Below, piece after piece: positions 17,300-25,496 of a stretch of 64,000 bases of DNA. Both the position numbers and the translations under genes were made by a program. The notes below the pieces were generated by a model. It was not told where the DNA came from. It saw nothing but the letters and a program-made list of their open reading frames with translations, and did no database searches. Source of the stretch: Sphaerisporangium sp040683095 (GTDB taxonomy: Bacteria > Actinomycetota > Actinomycetes > Streptosporangiales > Streptosporangiaceae); the NCBI RefSeq assembly GCF_040683095.1, contig NZ_JBFBCI010000024.1, positions 1 through 64,000 on the forward strand, in the 5' to 3' direction. Positions within the stretch are counted from its first letter, which is position 1, and each line of letters starts with the position of its first letter.

Positions 17300-17947
17300 A
17301 TGGCAGACCTCACCTCCGCGATCACCGACTACTGGGACGCCGCCGCGGCCGCGTTCGACGAGGAGCCCGACCATGGCCTGCGGGCCGAGCGCACGCGCGC
17401 GGCGTGGGACCGGCGCCTGCGCGCCTGGGCGCCCCCCGCTCCGGCCGACGTCCTCGATGTCGGCTGTGGCACCGGCTCTCTGTCCGTGCTGCTGGCCGCG
17501 GCCCGGCATCGGGTGACCGGCGTGGACCTGGCGCCGCGGATGATCGAACACGCCCGGGCGAAGCTGGCGGTGGCCGGGCTGTCCGGACGGTTCCTGGTCG
17601 GTGACGCCGCCGATCCGCCCACCGGCGGCGAGCGGTTCGACCTGCTGCTGTGCCGCCACGTGGTGTGGACGCTGCCCGACCCGCAGGCGGCGCTGCGCGC
17701 GTGGGTCGCCCGGCTCCGTCCCGCCGGCCGCCTCGTGCTGGTCGAGGGACGCTGGGGTGAGGCCGGGCGGCCCTATGTGTCCGGAGCCGGATCGCTGCGG
17801 TGGAGCGGCGGTGTCGGCGCCGATGAGCTGGCCTTCGCCGTGGGGCCGCTCGTCGCCGGCCTGCGCGTCGAACCACTCGGTGACGACGCCGACCTGTGGG
17901 GCGGTCCGGTGGACGACGAGCGCTACGCGCTCATCGCTCATCTCTAG
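17300..17947 (+). CDS. Class I SAM-dependent methyltransferase
   Basis: A 215-residue methyltransferase. Motif I is VLDVGCGTGSLSVLL, followed by the acidic motif II (VTGVDLAPRMIEHARAKL), motif III around FLVGDAADPP, and the post-motif LLCRHVVWTLPDP. The substrate is unknown; this UbiE/type-11 subfamily methylates small molecules and sometimes quinones. The ATG at 17300 precedes a typical N-terminus (LTSAITDYWDAAAAAFD) and is preferred over the upstream GTG at 17270. It is divergent from the sigma factor and lies 124 bases before the STM4015 operon, so it may or may not be co-transcribed with it. Confidence 0.88.
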   Translation: MADLTSAITDYWDAAAAAFDEEPDHGLRAERTRAAWDRRLRAWAPPAPADVLDVGCGTGSLSVLLAAARHRVTGVDLAPRMIEHARAKLAVAGLSGRFLVGDAADPPTGGERFDLLLCRHVVWTLPDPQAALRAWVARLRPAGRLVLVEGRWGEAGRPYVSGAGSLRWSGGVGADELAFAVGPLVAGLRVEPLGDDADLWGGPVDDERYALIAHL

Positions 17948-18071
17948 CGGGCCTGAGCGGGCAGCGGCGGTTCCGTGGATTTCGAGCGGGCCGGCCCGGC
18001 GCGCTCATAGATTCTTAATTGTCGGCGGTGGCTGCTAGAACTTGACTCCCCCGCCTTGTTGAGGAGTCCTT

Positions 18072-18992
18072 GTGATCCACGAACATCTCACCGAATTCCA
18101 CGGCCTTCGCGTCCGCGACGCCGGCGACGAGGAAGCGCGCGGCGCCTCGCAGGTCGCGTGGCGCGTCGGCGGAGATCCCGACGAGGACGGCGAGGGCATC
18201 GCCGGCAGCTTCCAGCAGTTGTTCGACGAGGTCGACTGCGGCGTCGTGCGCGCACTCGTCGTGGGCTCGTGGGGGTGGAGCCACGACGGCGACACCGCCG
18301 CCGTGCCGGTGGGCCTGCTCGTCGAGGCGGCACACCGGCTCCCCGCGCTGGAGGCGATCTTCCTCGGCGACTACGTCAGCGAGGAGTCCGAGATCTCCTG
18401 GATCGGCCAGGCCGACGTGACACCCCTGCTGACCGCGTACCCCCGGTTGAAGCGGCTGGACGTGCGTGGCAGCGAGGGCCTGGAGCTCCAGCCCGTCACC
18501 CACACGTCGCTGGAGACCCTCCGCTTCGAGTCCGGCGGGCTGCCCGCGGCGGTGGTCCGCGCGATCGGCGCGTCGTCCCTGCCCGCGCTGCGCCACCTGG
18601 AGCTGTGGCTCGGCGAAGAGAACTACCACGGCGACTCCGGGCCGGAGGACTGGGCGCCGATCCTCGCGGGCGGTGGCCTGCCCGCGCTGCGTCACCTGGG
18701 TCTCCAGGACAGCGAGCGGCAGGACGAGGTGGCCGTCGCCATCGCCACCGCGCCGATCGTGGCCCGGCTGGAGTCGCTGGACCTGTCCATGGGCGCCCTG
18801 ACCGACGAGGGCGCCGAGGCGCTGCTGTCCGGCCAGCCGCTCACTCATCTCAAGCGGCTCAACCTGCGTCACCACTTCCTGAGCGAAGAGATGACCGCGA
18901 AGCTCGCGGGCGCGTTCGGCGGAGTCGAGGTCGACCTGTCCGACCGGCAGAATCCCGATGACGATTGGCGCTTCATCGAGGTGTCCGAGTGA
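18072..18992 (+). CDS. STM4015-family leucine-rich-repeat-like protein
   Basis: A 306-residue protein of the STM4015 family, first gene of the conserved STM4015-4011 operon. It contains several degenerate leucine-rich repeats (LPALEAIFLGDY, YPRLKRLDVRGSEGLEL, LPALRHLELWLGEENYHGDS, LPALRHLGLQDSE, LESLDLSMGALTDEGA, LTHLKRLNLRHH). The N-terminus (EHLTEFHGLRV) and C-terminus (NPDDDWRFIEVSE) are the conserved ends. GTG 18072 follows an AGGAG site. It presumably provides a protein-protein or peptide-binding surface for the enzymes encoded downstream; the role is unknown in any organism as far as I know. The next gene starts at a GTGA overlap. Confidence 0.9.
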   Translation: MIHEHLTEFHGLRVRDAGDEEARGASQVAWRVGGDPDEDGEGIAGSFQQLFDEVDCGVVRALVVGSWGWSHDGDTAAVPVGLLVEAAHRLPALEAIFLGDYVSEESEISWIGQADVTPLLTAYPRLKRLDVRGSEGLELQPVTHTSLETLRFESGGLPAAVVRAIGASSLPALRHLELWLGEENYHGDSGPEDWAPILAGGGLPALRHLGLQDSERQDEVAVAIATAPIVARLESLDLSMGALTDEGAEALLSGQPLTHLKRLNLRHHFLSEEMTAKLAGAFGGVEVDLSDRQNPDDDWRFIEVSE

Positions 18993-20155
18993 CGGTGCTC
19001 GACACGGCGGGGGCGGCCCCGGCGTCGGCCGATCCGCCCGGCCCGGCGCCGCCGTTCGTGGTCGTCGGCACGCCGGGCGACCGGCGGGTGACCATGTTCG
19101 CGGAGGCCCTGCGGACGCGCGGCCTGCCCGGGCCGCTCGTCGTCCCCTGGCGTGATGTGCTCGCCGGCGCCGAGCTCCGCATCCCCGAGCGGGCGTACGT
19201 CCGCGTCGACTCACCCGGCGAGGACACCGAGGCGGACGTGCTGCTCCGCGGCCCCGGCGACCCGACCCGGGTCGGCGGTGGGGCGTCCTGGCATGCCGCG
19301 TTCGTGCGCGGCCTCGAACGTGTGCGGCGGGCCGTGGCGCGGACGCCGGGCGCGCGGCTGCTCGGGGACGTCGGCGAGATCGCCGTGATGTTCGACAAGC
19401 GGCGCGCCCACGCCCGCCTGGGGGCCGCGGGTGTGCCCGTGCCGCCCGCGCTGCCCGCGCCGATCACCGGCTATTCCGGCCTGCGTGAGAGCATGGCGCG
19501 CGCCGGTTGGAGCCGGGTGTTCGTCAAGCCCGCCCACGGCTCGTCCGCCTCGGGAATCCTGGCGCTCCAGGTCAGCGGGCAGAGGATCAGCGCGGTCAGT
19601 TCGGTCGAGCTCGTCCGCGGCCGAGGGGACGCCCGTCCTGACGGCCTCGAACTGCACAACTCGCTGCGCGTGCGCACCTACACCGACGAGGCCGACCTGG
19701 CGGCGATCATCGACAGGCTCGCCCCCGACGGGCTGCACGTGGAGCGGTGGTTCCCGAAGGCGTCGTCCGGCGGGCGCGTCTTCGATCTTCGCGTCGTCGT
19801 GATCGGCGGGCTGCCGACGCACGCCGTCGTGCGTGCGAGTCACGTGCCGATGACGAACCTGCACCTCGGCGGCGTTCGCGGCGACATCGAGCGGGTCCGG
19901 GCCCGGCTCGGGGCGGACGGGTGGCAGCGGGCCATGGGCGTCTGCGCGCGGGCGGCCGCCTGCTTCCCCGGCTCGCTCATGGTGGGGGTCGACCTCATGG
20001 TGGGCGTCACCTGGCGCCGCTTCGCCGTGGCCGAGGTCAACGCCTTCGGAGACCTGCTGCCCCGGCTCACCGGCCTGCCCGACGCGGGCGCCGCCGGTCT
20101 GGACTGCTACGCCGCGCAGGTGGACCACATCCTCGCGGCCCGGAGCGCGGCATGA
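18989..20155 (+). CDS. STM4014-family ATP-grasp protein
   Basis: A 388-residue protein of the STM4014 family, starting at GTG 18989 in a GTGA overlap with the previous stop. Residues 170-380 form an ATP-grasp-like fold: VFVKPAHGSSASGILAL (nucleotide-binding lysine and glycine loop), VERWFPKASSGGRVFDLRVV, and the metal-binding end AVAEVNAFGDLLPRL. ATP-grasp enzymes join a carboxylate to an amine, thiol or hydroxyl through an acyl phosphate. The acceptor is unknown here. Its fixed place between the repeat protein and the radical SAM genes implies a common pathway. Confidence 0.88.
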   Translation: MTVLDTAGAAPASADPPGPAPPFVVVGTPGDRRVTMFAEALRTRGLPGPLVVPWRDVLAGAELRIPERAYVRVDSPGEDTEADVLLRGPGDPTRVGGGASWHAAFVRGLERVRRAVARTPGARLLGDVGEIAVMFDKRRAHARLGAAGVPVPPALPAPITGYSGLRESMARAGWSRVFVKPAHGSSASGILALQVSGQRISAVSSVELVRGRGDARPDGLELHNSLRVRTYTDEADLAAIIDRLAPDGLHVERWFPKASSGGRVFDLRVVVIGGLPTHAVVRASHVPMTNLHLGGVRGDIERVRARLGADGWQRAMGVCARAAACFPGSLMVGVDLMVGVTWRRFAVAEVNAFGDLLPRLTGLPDAGAAGLDCYAAQVDHILAARSAA

Positions 20156-20958
20156 GGGACATGGGCCCGATCATCGGCACGCACGACCTGCTGCTGGTCA
20201 CCCTGGACACCCTGCGCTACGACGTGGCGGCCGGCCTGCTCGGCCGGGGCAGGCTTCCGACGCTCGCGAGCGTGCTGCCGGGCGGCGTGTGGGAAAGGCG
20301 GCACGCGCCGGGCAGCTTCACCTATGCCGCCCACGCGGCGATCCTGGCCGGGTTCCTGCCCACCCCGGCCGGCCCGGGCCCGCACCCCCGGCTCTTCGCC
20401 GCGGCCTTCCCCGGAAGCGAGACCACCGCCCCGGGCACCTGGGTGTTCGACGCCGCCGACCTGCCGGGCGGGCTGGCCAAGGCGGGCTATCACACGGTGT
20501 GCGTCGGCGGGGTCGGCTTCTTCAACAAGCTGACACCGCTCGGCTCGGCGCTGCCGTCGCTGTTCGCCGAGTCGCACTGGCGGCCCTCCTTCGGGGTCAC
20601 CTCGCCTGCCTCCTTCGAGGAGCAGATCGCGTGCGCCGAGCGGTCGGTGCGCGACCGCGCGGAGCCGGTGTTCCTGCTCGTCAACGTGTCGGCGCTGCAC
20701 CAGCCGAACCACTTCTACCTGCCCGGCGCGACCGGCGACTCGCGCGCGACGCACGCCGCCGCGCTGGAGTACGTCGACCGGCACATCGGCCGCCTCTTCG
20801 CGCTGATGAGCGCGCGACGGCCATGCCTGGTCATCGTCTGCTCCGATCACGGCACCGCCTACGGCGAAGACGGATATGTCGGTCATCGCATCGGCCACGA
20901 GGTCGTCTGGACGGTGCCCTACGGCGAATTCGTGCTCCAGCGAGGGGAGTGGACGTGA
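20152..20958 (+). CDS. STM4013/SEN3800-family hydrolase (alkaline phosphatase/sulfatase fold)
   Basis: A 268-residue metalloenzyme-like protein. The N-terminus LLLVTLDTLRYDVA supplies the first metal-binding aspartate and the Thr nucleophile position of the alkaline phosphatase/sulfatase superfamily; GSFTYAAHAAILAGFLPTP follows. The C-terminal block VIVCSDHGTAYGEDGYVGHR holds the remaining Asp/His ligands. It is shorter than classical sulfatases but normal for STM4013. The ATG at 20152 lies in an ATGA overlap. It could remove or transfer a phosphate or sulfate-type group in the STM401x pathway, which is an inference. Confidence 0.88.
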   Translation: MRDMGPIIGTHDLLLVTLDTLRYDVAAGLLGRGRLPTLASVLPGGVWERRHAPGSFTYAAHAAILAGFLPTPAGPGPHPRLFAAAFPGSETTAPGTWVFDAADLPGGLAKAGYHTVCVGGVGFFNKLTPLGSALPSLFAESHWRPSFGVTSPASFEEQIACAERSVRDRAEPVFLLVNVSALHQPNHFYLPGATGDSRATHAAALEYVDRHIGRLFALMSARRPCLVIVCSDHGTAYGEDGYVGHRIGHEVVWTVPYGEFVLQRGEWT

Positions 20959-22241
20959 GGCCCTACGAAGGGTATGTATACGCCTATCCGCACAAGACGG
21001 CCTACCGTCCGCTGGACCCGAGGCCCCCGCTGCGGGAGGTCTGGGCGGACGAGCGCACCGACGCGCTCTTTCTCTACCTGCACGTCCCCTTCTGTGAGAT
21101 GCGCTGCGGCTTCTGCAACCTGTTCACCAGGACCGGAGCCCCGGCGGACCTCGTGGCCTCGTACCTCGACGCGCTCCAGAATCAGGCGGAGGCCGTCCGG
21201 CAGGCGTTGCCGCCCGGCGCGCGTTTCGCCACCGCGGCCATCGGCGGCGGCACGCCCACCTACCTTGAAGCGGAGGAACTGGCCAGGCTGCTCGACCTGG
21301 CCGAGCGGTCCATGGGGGCCGACTTCCCGGCCATCCCGCTCGGCATCGAGACCTCCCCGGCCACCGCCACGCCGGACCGCCTGGCCGTCCTCGCCGAGCG
21401 CGGCACCACCCGGGTCTCGATCGGCGTGCAGAGCTTCATCGACGCCGAGGCCAGATCCGCCCTGCGCCCGCAGCGCCGCGCCGAGGTCGAGGCCGCGCTG
21501 GCCGCCATCCGCGAGGCCGCGTTCCCCGTGCTCAACATCGATCTGATCTACGGCATCGACGGCCAGACGCCGGCCACCTGGCGCCACTCCCTCGACGCCG
21601 CCCTAGCCTGGCGTCCGGAGGAGATCTACCTCTACCCGCTGTACGTCCGGCCGCTCACCGGGCTCGGGCTGCTCGCGCACGACTGGGACGACCAGCGGCT
21701 CACCCTCTACCGCCAGGGCCGGGACCACCTGCTGGCCGCCGGGTACGAACAGGTATCCATGCGGATGTTCCGGGTTCCGGGTACTACCTCCGCCACCGAA
21801 TACCAGTGTCAGAGCGACGGCATGGTCGGCCTTGGCTGCGGCGCGCGGTCCTACACGTCGCGGCTGCACTACTCCTTCGAGTACGCCGTGGGCGTGCGGC
21901 ACGTGCGCGCGATCATCGACGAGTTCGTGCGCCTGCCGCGCGACGCCTTCGCCGTCGCCAACGTCGGCTTCGCGCTCGACGACCTCGAACGGCGGCGCCG
22001 CCATCTCATCCAGTCCCTGCTCCAGGCCGAAGGCCTCGACCGCGCCGCCTACAAGGAGCGCTTCGGCGCCGACCCGCTCGACGACTTCTCCCTGGACGCG
22101 TTCGCCTCGCGCGGCTGGGTGGAGGAGGACTCCGCCCGCGTGCGCCTCACCCCGGAGGGGATGACTTATTCCGATGCCATCGGCCCCGCCCTCTTCTCGC
22201 CCCGGGTCCGCGCCCTCATGAACTCCTATGACCTTCGCTGA
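20955..22241 (+). CDS. STM4012-family radical SAM enzyme (HemN/HemW-like)
   Basis: A 428-residue radical SAM protein resembling oxygen-independent coproporphyrinogen oxidases. The cluster motif is Cys47, Cys51 and Cys54 (CEMRCGFC), followed by the HemN-type blocks IGGGTPTYLEAEEL, RVSIGVQSF and INIDLIYGI-like VLNIDLIYGIDGQT. The YLYPLYVRPLTG block and the C-terminal HemW-like domain (FALDDLERRRRHLIQSLLQA) complete the family pattern. HemW-like members can be methyltransferases or heme chaperones, so true coproporphyrinogen oxidase activity should not be assumed. The GTG at 20955 overlaps the previous stop by 4 bases. Confidence 0.92.
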   Translation: MRPYEGYVYAYPHKTAYRPLDPRPPLREVWADERTDALFLYLHVPFCEMRCGFCNLFTRTGAPADLVASYLDALQNQAEAVRQALPPGARFATAAIGGGTPTYLEAEELARLLDLAERSMGADFPAIPLGIETSPATATPDRLAVLAERGTTRVSIGVQSFIDAEARSALRPQRRAEVEAALAAIREAAFPVLNIDLIYGIDGQTPATWRHSLDAALAWRPEEIYLYPLYVRPLTGLGLLAHDWDDQRLTLYRQGRDHLLAAGYEQVSMRMFRVPGTTSATEYQCQSDGMVGLGCGARSYTSRLHYSFEYAVGVRHVRAIIDEFVRLPRDAFAVANVGFALDDLERRRRHLIQSLLQAEGLDRAAYKERFGADPLDDFSLDAFASRGWVEEDSARVRLTPEGMTYSDAIGPALFSPRVRALMNSYDLR

Positions 22242-23208
22242 CCCGCCAAAGCTGTCTATCTGGGACATCACGCCGCGGCACGTGCATTCGCTGCCTGTGG
22301 AAGACGCCTCGAAGTCCGGCGACCTGAGCAGCAGGCCGACGGACCCGAGCGTCAGGCCGGCCGAGCTGACCATCCTCTACCGGGGCCCGCTGGCCAGCTG
22401 TGACTACGACTGCGCGTACTGCCCCTTCGCCAAGCGTCGCGACAGCCCCGCTCGGCTGCGGGCCGACCGTGAGGCGCTCGCCCGCTTCACCGCCTGGATC
22501 GCGGCGCAGGACTTCCCGATCTCGGTGCTGTTCACGCCGTGGGGCGAAGGGCTCGTCAGGTCGTGGTACCGTGCGGCGATGGTGGACCTGAGCCATCTGA
22601 CGCACGTGCGCAGGGTGGCGATCCAGACCAACCTGAGCACCCGGCTGAGCTGGCTCGCGGACGCGGACCCGCGCACGCTCGCCCTCTGGGTGACCTACCA
22701 CCCTAGCCAGGTGACGCACGAGCGGTTCCTGGCCAAGTGCCGCGAGTTGCTCGCGCGAGGGGTGCGCTTCAGCGTCGGCGTGGTCGGTCTGCCCGAGCAT
22801 GCCGAACCGGCCGGACGGCTGCGGGAGGACCTGCCCGCCGAGGTGTACCTGTGGATCAACGCCGCCGAGGGGCACGTCTACTCCGACGAGGAGGCGGCCT
22901 TCTGGACGGCCATCGACCCGTTGTTCGGCTACAGCAGGCGGCCGCACCGCAGCCTTGGGCTGCCGTGCCGTACCGGCGAGAGCGTGGTGTCGGTCGACGG
23001 CGAGGGCACGGTGCGGCGGTGCCACTTCGTCACGCGGACGATCGGCAACCTCTACGACGGCTCGGCCCTGCGCGCCCTCCGGCCACGGCCGTGCCCCCTT
23101 CCCGTATGCGACTGCCACATCGGATACGTGCATCTCGAACCCCTCGACCTCTACAGCACCTTCGCAGGAGGCCTCCTCGAACGCGTCCCCGCCACCTGGC
23201 CACACTGA
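22228..23208 (+). CDS. STM4011-family radical SAM protein
   Basis: A 326-residue radical SAM protein that ends the STM401x operon. The CxxxCxxC motif is at Cys58, Cys62 and Cys65 (CDYDCAYC), followed by FTPWGEGLVRSWYR in the position of the GGE strand. A C-terminal cysteine-rich segment (GTVRRCHFV and CPLPVCDCHIGYVH) could hold an auxiliary iron-sulfur cluster. It starts 14 bases inside the STM4012 gene, so the two radical SAM proteins are translationally coupled. The substrate is unknown. Confidence 0.92.
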   Translation: MTFADPPKLSIWDITPRHVHSLPVEDASKSGDLSSRPTDPSVRPAELTILYRGPLASCDYDCAYCPFAKRRDSPARLRADREALARFTAWIAAQDFPISVLFTPWGEGLVRSWYRAAMVDLSHLTHVRRVAIQTNLSTRLSWLADADPRTLALWVTYHPSQVTHERFLAKCRELLARGVRFSVGVVGLPEHAEPAGRLREDLPAEVYLWINAAEGHVYSDEEAAFWTAIDPLFGYSRRPHRSLGLPCRTGESVVSVDGEGTVRRCHFVTRTIGNLYDGSALRALRPRPCPLPVCDCHIGYVHLEPLDLYSTFAGGLLERVPATWPH

Positions 23209-23259
23209 CCGGATAGAGCAGCGGGTCGTACTCCTGCCCGGTCAGGCGGGGGGTGGCGG

Positions 23260-24465
23260 TCAGGTTTGTTGTTGTGGGGTGTACTGCTCGGAGGTGAGGT
23301 TGAAGGTCCAGGCGACGCCTTGGCGGGCGGTGGTGACCCACGGCGGTACTCGGAGGAAGTAGGTGCGGTACGTGCCGTCGGGCTCGGGGGTCGAGTTGAC
23401 GACCTCCACCATGGTGAGGGGCTCGTCGTCGCCCAACTCCGCCCTCCAGAGCACCCCGGTGTCGTCCTTGTGGACGGAGGCGGCGCCGGACTCACGCAGG
23501 TACCGATCGAACCCGTAGTGTTCGAGCATCACCCGCCGTAGCTCGGCGTTGGGCTCCTGCCGGATGCGCGGCGCGGACAGGTCGGCCATGGCGGCGCCGA
23601 AGTCCGCGGGGACGGGCATGCCGTGCCAGGCGTGCAGGGCGAAACCATCGGGGAACGCGAGAGCGGGCCCCTCGGCGCGGTGCAGGCGGCCCAGGTCGTC
23701 GCGGTGTATCTCGGACGGGCGTTCGCACATCAGCACGACACGTTCGAAGGGCCACCACCAGCCGGCCTCCCTGGACACCTGGATCATGCCGCTCAGCGGG
23801 GTGAGATCCACCACGGAGGCTCGCCCAAGGGCGTCGAAGAACGCGAGCCAGGGAGCGTCGTGCTGGCCGAGCACGGCGTCGAGGGTGGCGCGCCGCAGCA
23901 GTGCCTCGATTTTTCCGTCCGCTTCGGCCGGACGGGTCCGGTCGTCCGGTTCAGGTCGGCGGGAAGACGCGTCGGGTGTGCCGGCTTGCGCGGGCGCGAT
24001 GGCCAGGCGGCCGACGCCTCGCCGGATCTCGCTCACCAACCGGTTCACCCTCGGCCAGAAGCCCGTGCCGACGAACTCCCAGGCCGCCGCCCAGCCGGCG
24101 GGCGTGAGAGCGGCGGCCGCCTGGGCGCGCACGCGTTCCCACGGTTCGGTCCTGACGCGGTCGCGGACGAGCGGCCCGGTATCGAGCTCGAGGAGCGCCG
24201 GGGAGAGGACGTCGAACTCGCGCATGACGCCGCGGGCTTCCGGGTCGCCGGAGAGGGCGACGGCCGCCACCGCGGCCTGGGTCGGCGAGCGGAACCAGAC
24301 GATCTGCTGCGGTTCCGGCAGACCGGCGGCGCGATAGGCGGCACGGACGCCGTCCTCGGCGGCGGCGCGGTCCGCCGGGCCGGTGGCATGGGCGGCGAGA
24401 TCCCACCTGGTCACGGCGTCGGCGAGATACGCGGCCGGCTCAGGGGAGAGGGCAGGGGTGCTCAT
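23260..24465 (-). CDS. DUF6745-like hypothetical protein
   Basis: A 401-residue soluble protein. The N-terminal half is Ala/Arg-rich and helical. The middle has the pattern RPSEIHRDDLGRLHRAEGPA followed by LAFPDGFALHAWHGMPVPAD, which recalls repeat-like motifs of the DUF6745 family in actinobacteria (assignment from memory). The C-terminus holds ENY/EHYG-type blocks and VWRAEL-like LWRAELGDDEPLTMVEVVN. Such proteins are often encoded near a small companion like the gene at 24708. A gap of 242 bases separates the two, with the companion upstream. No catalytic motif is evident. Confidence 0.75.
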   Translation of the reverse strand: MSTPALSPEPAAYLADAVTRWDLAAHATGPADRAAAEDGVRAAYRAAGLPEPQQIVWFRSPTQAAVAAVALSGDPEARGVMREFDVLSPALLELDTGPLVRDRVRTEPWERVRAQAAAALTPAGWAAAWEFVGTGFWPRVNRLVSEIRRGVGRLAIAPAQAGTPDASSRRPEPDDRTRPAEADGKIEALLRRATLDAVLGQHDAPWLAFFDALGRASVVDLTPLSGMIQVSREAGWWWPFERVVLMCERPSEIHRDDLGRLHRAEGPALAFPDGFALHAWHGMPVPADFGAAMADLSAPRIRQEPNAELRRVMLEHYGFDRYLRESGAASVHKDDTGVLWRAELGDDEPLTMVEVVNSTPEPDGTYRTYFLRVPPWVTTARQGVAWTFNLTSEQYTPQQQT

Positions 24466-24707
24466 GGCTTTCCTCGATTGTCAGGGGTGAGTCGTAGGCC
24501 TGGCGGACATCAGGGCGGTCCTCAGGACGTGGGATGGACCTGGGGTTTCGGGGACGAGCGGCGGCCTGAAAGGTGCCAAGGTGAGTGGTGGCTCCAAGGC
24601 TCTCGGGTGAGCGGTGGGGCAGGCGGTTGCCAGGAGCCGGCGGTCCGGCATTTGCGGGGATGGGAGCCGTGGCCGACGGGTTGTGGCGACAGGGAAGGGC
24701 GTGGCCG

Positions 24708-25058
24708 TTAGTCGGCGACGTAGCGGTGGTAGGAGCCGGGCACGTATTCGCGTTGCCGTACGACCCGGAACCACCCCTTGGGCAGGGAGATGGCGGCATG
24801 TTCCTCGTGCACCAACCGCCCGCCGTCGGGCAGGTGGAGGAACTCGGGAAAACCGAAATCGCGGCTCAGCAGTAACGTGCCCGGACCCGGGACCGCGTGC
24901 GCGTGCCCCGTCGCCTCGCCGAGTGCCAGAACCAACCGGCCGCGCGCGTCACGGGGCGCGGCCTGGAGATGCGCGGGCACCGACTCGGCGGCGACCGGCA
25001 TGATCAGAATGTCTCCCTGGCGGAACACTGGAGCCTCCTCGTCATCGATCGAGGCCAT
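24708..25058 (-). CDS. Small hypothetical protein, partner of the DUF6745-like gene
   Basis: A 116-residue protein with a compact beta-rich pattern: VFRQGDILIMPVA, LALGEATGHAHAVPG, LLLSRDFGFPEFLHLPDGGR and LVHEEHAAISLPKGWFRVVR. The clustered histidines (GHAHAV and VHEEHA) in a beta-sandwich-like context could bind metal, but no known enzyme signature is present. The ATG at 25058 is chosen because upstream residues are unlike a protein; a start at 25109 is possible. Its role is unknown, and its co-orientation with the next gene suggests they act together. Confidence 0.65.
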   Translation of the reverse strand: MASIDDEEAPVFRQGDILIMPVAAESVPAHLQAAPRDARGRLVLALGEATGHAHAVPGPGTLLLSRDFGFPEFLHLPDGGRLVHEEHAAISLPKGWFRVVRQREYVPGSYHRYVAD

Positions 25059-25496
25059 CGGTCCAGGCCGTCGATCGGGGTCACTGCTCCAGAAGGTAGA
25101 GGACGGCACCGACAGTTCCGCCTCGCGGAACCAGGCCGCCAGAACCGGCCGCGACCGATGCCCGCCGGCTCGGATGGCTGTATTCGCGGCTTCAATTACG
25201 CCAATTCACGGCGAATTTGAAGTGTCAAGTGCGCTGCGTGACAATGACGCCATGACAGGGGAGCGCCCGCACGAGCCGCGGTCCCGTGAATCCGAGGCGC
25301 CATGTCCGCGCGGCTGTGACGGTTCGCGCCCGTTGGCCGCACTCGGGCACGGTGCTGTGGGCGCAGTGGTAGGGGGTGCCCCAGAGACGAACGGCAATTC
25401 TTGATTCTTCAGGTGTGCTTTCCTAACGTCCTAGTCGACGCGTCGAACAAAGGTTTCTCGTCGTCGGTCGCGGCCGGCGCGCGCAAGGGAGTGCAC
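25059..25496. other. Divergent intergenic region
   Basis: About 440 bases separate the small hypothetical gene and the epoxide hydrolase gene, and carry no recognised gene. A short A+T-richer patch at 25195-25250 and another at 25395-25455 are the likely promoter areas. A 51-codon open frame from about 25251 lacks a clear ribosome site and family resemblance and was not called. Confidence 0.45.

Noticed and set aside
20955..22241. Annotation as coproporphyrinogen III oxidase (HemN)
   Set aside because: The order and neighbours match the STM4012 family; HemN/HemW similarity alone does not show heme-synthesis activity.
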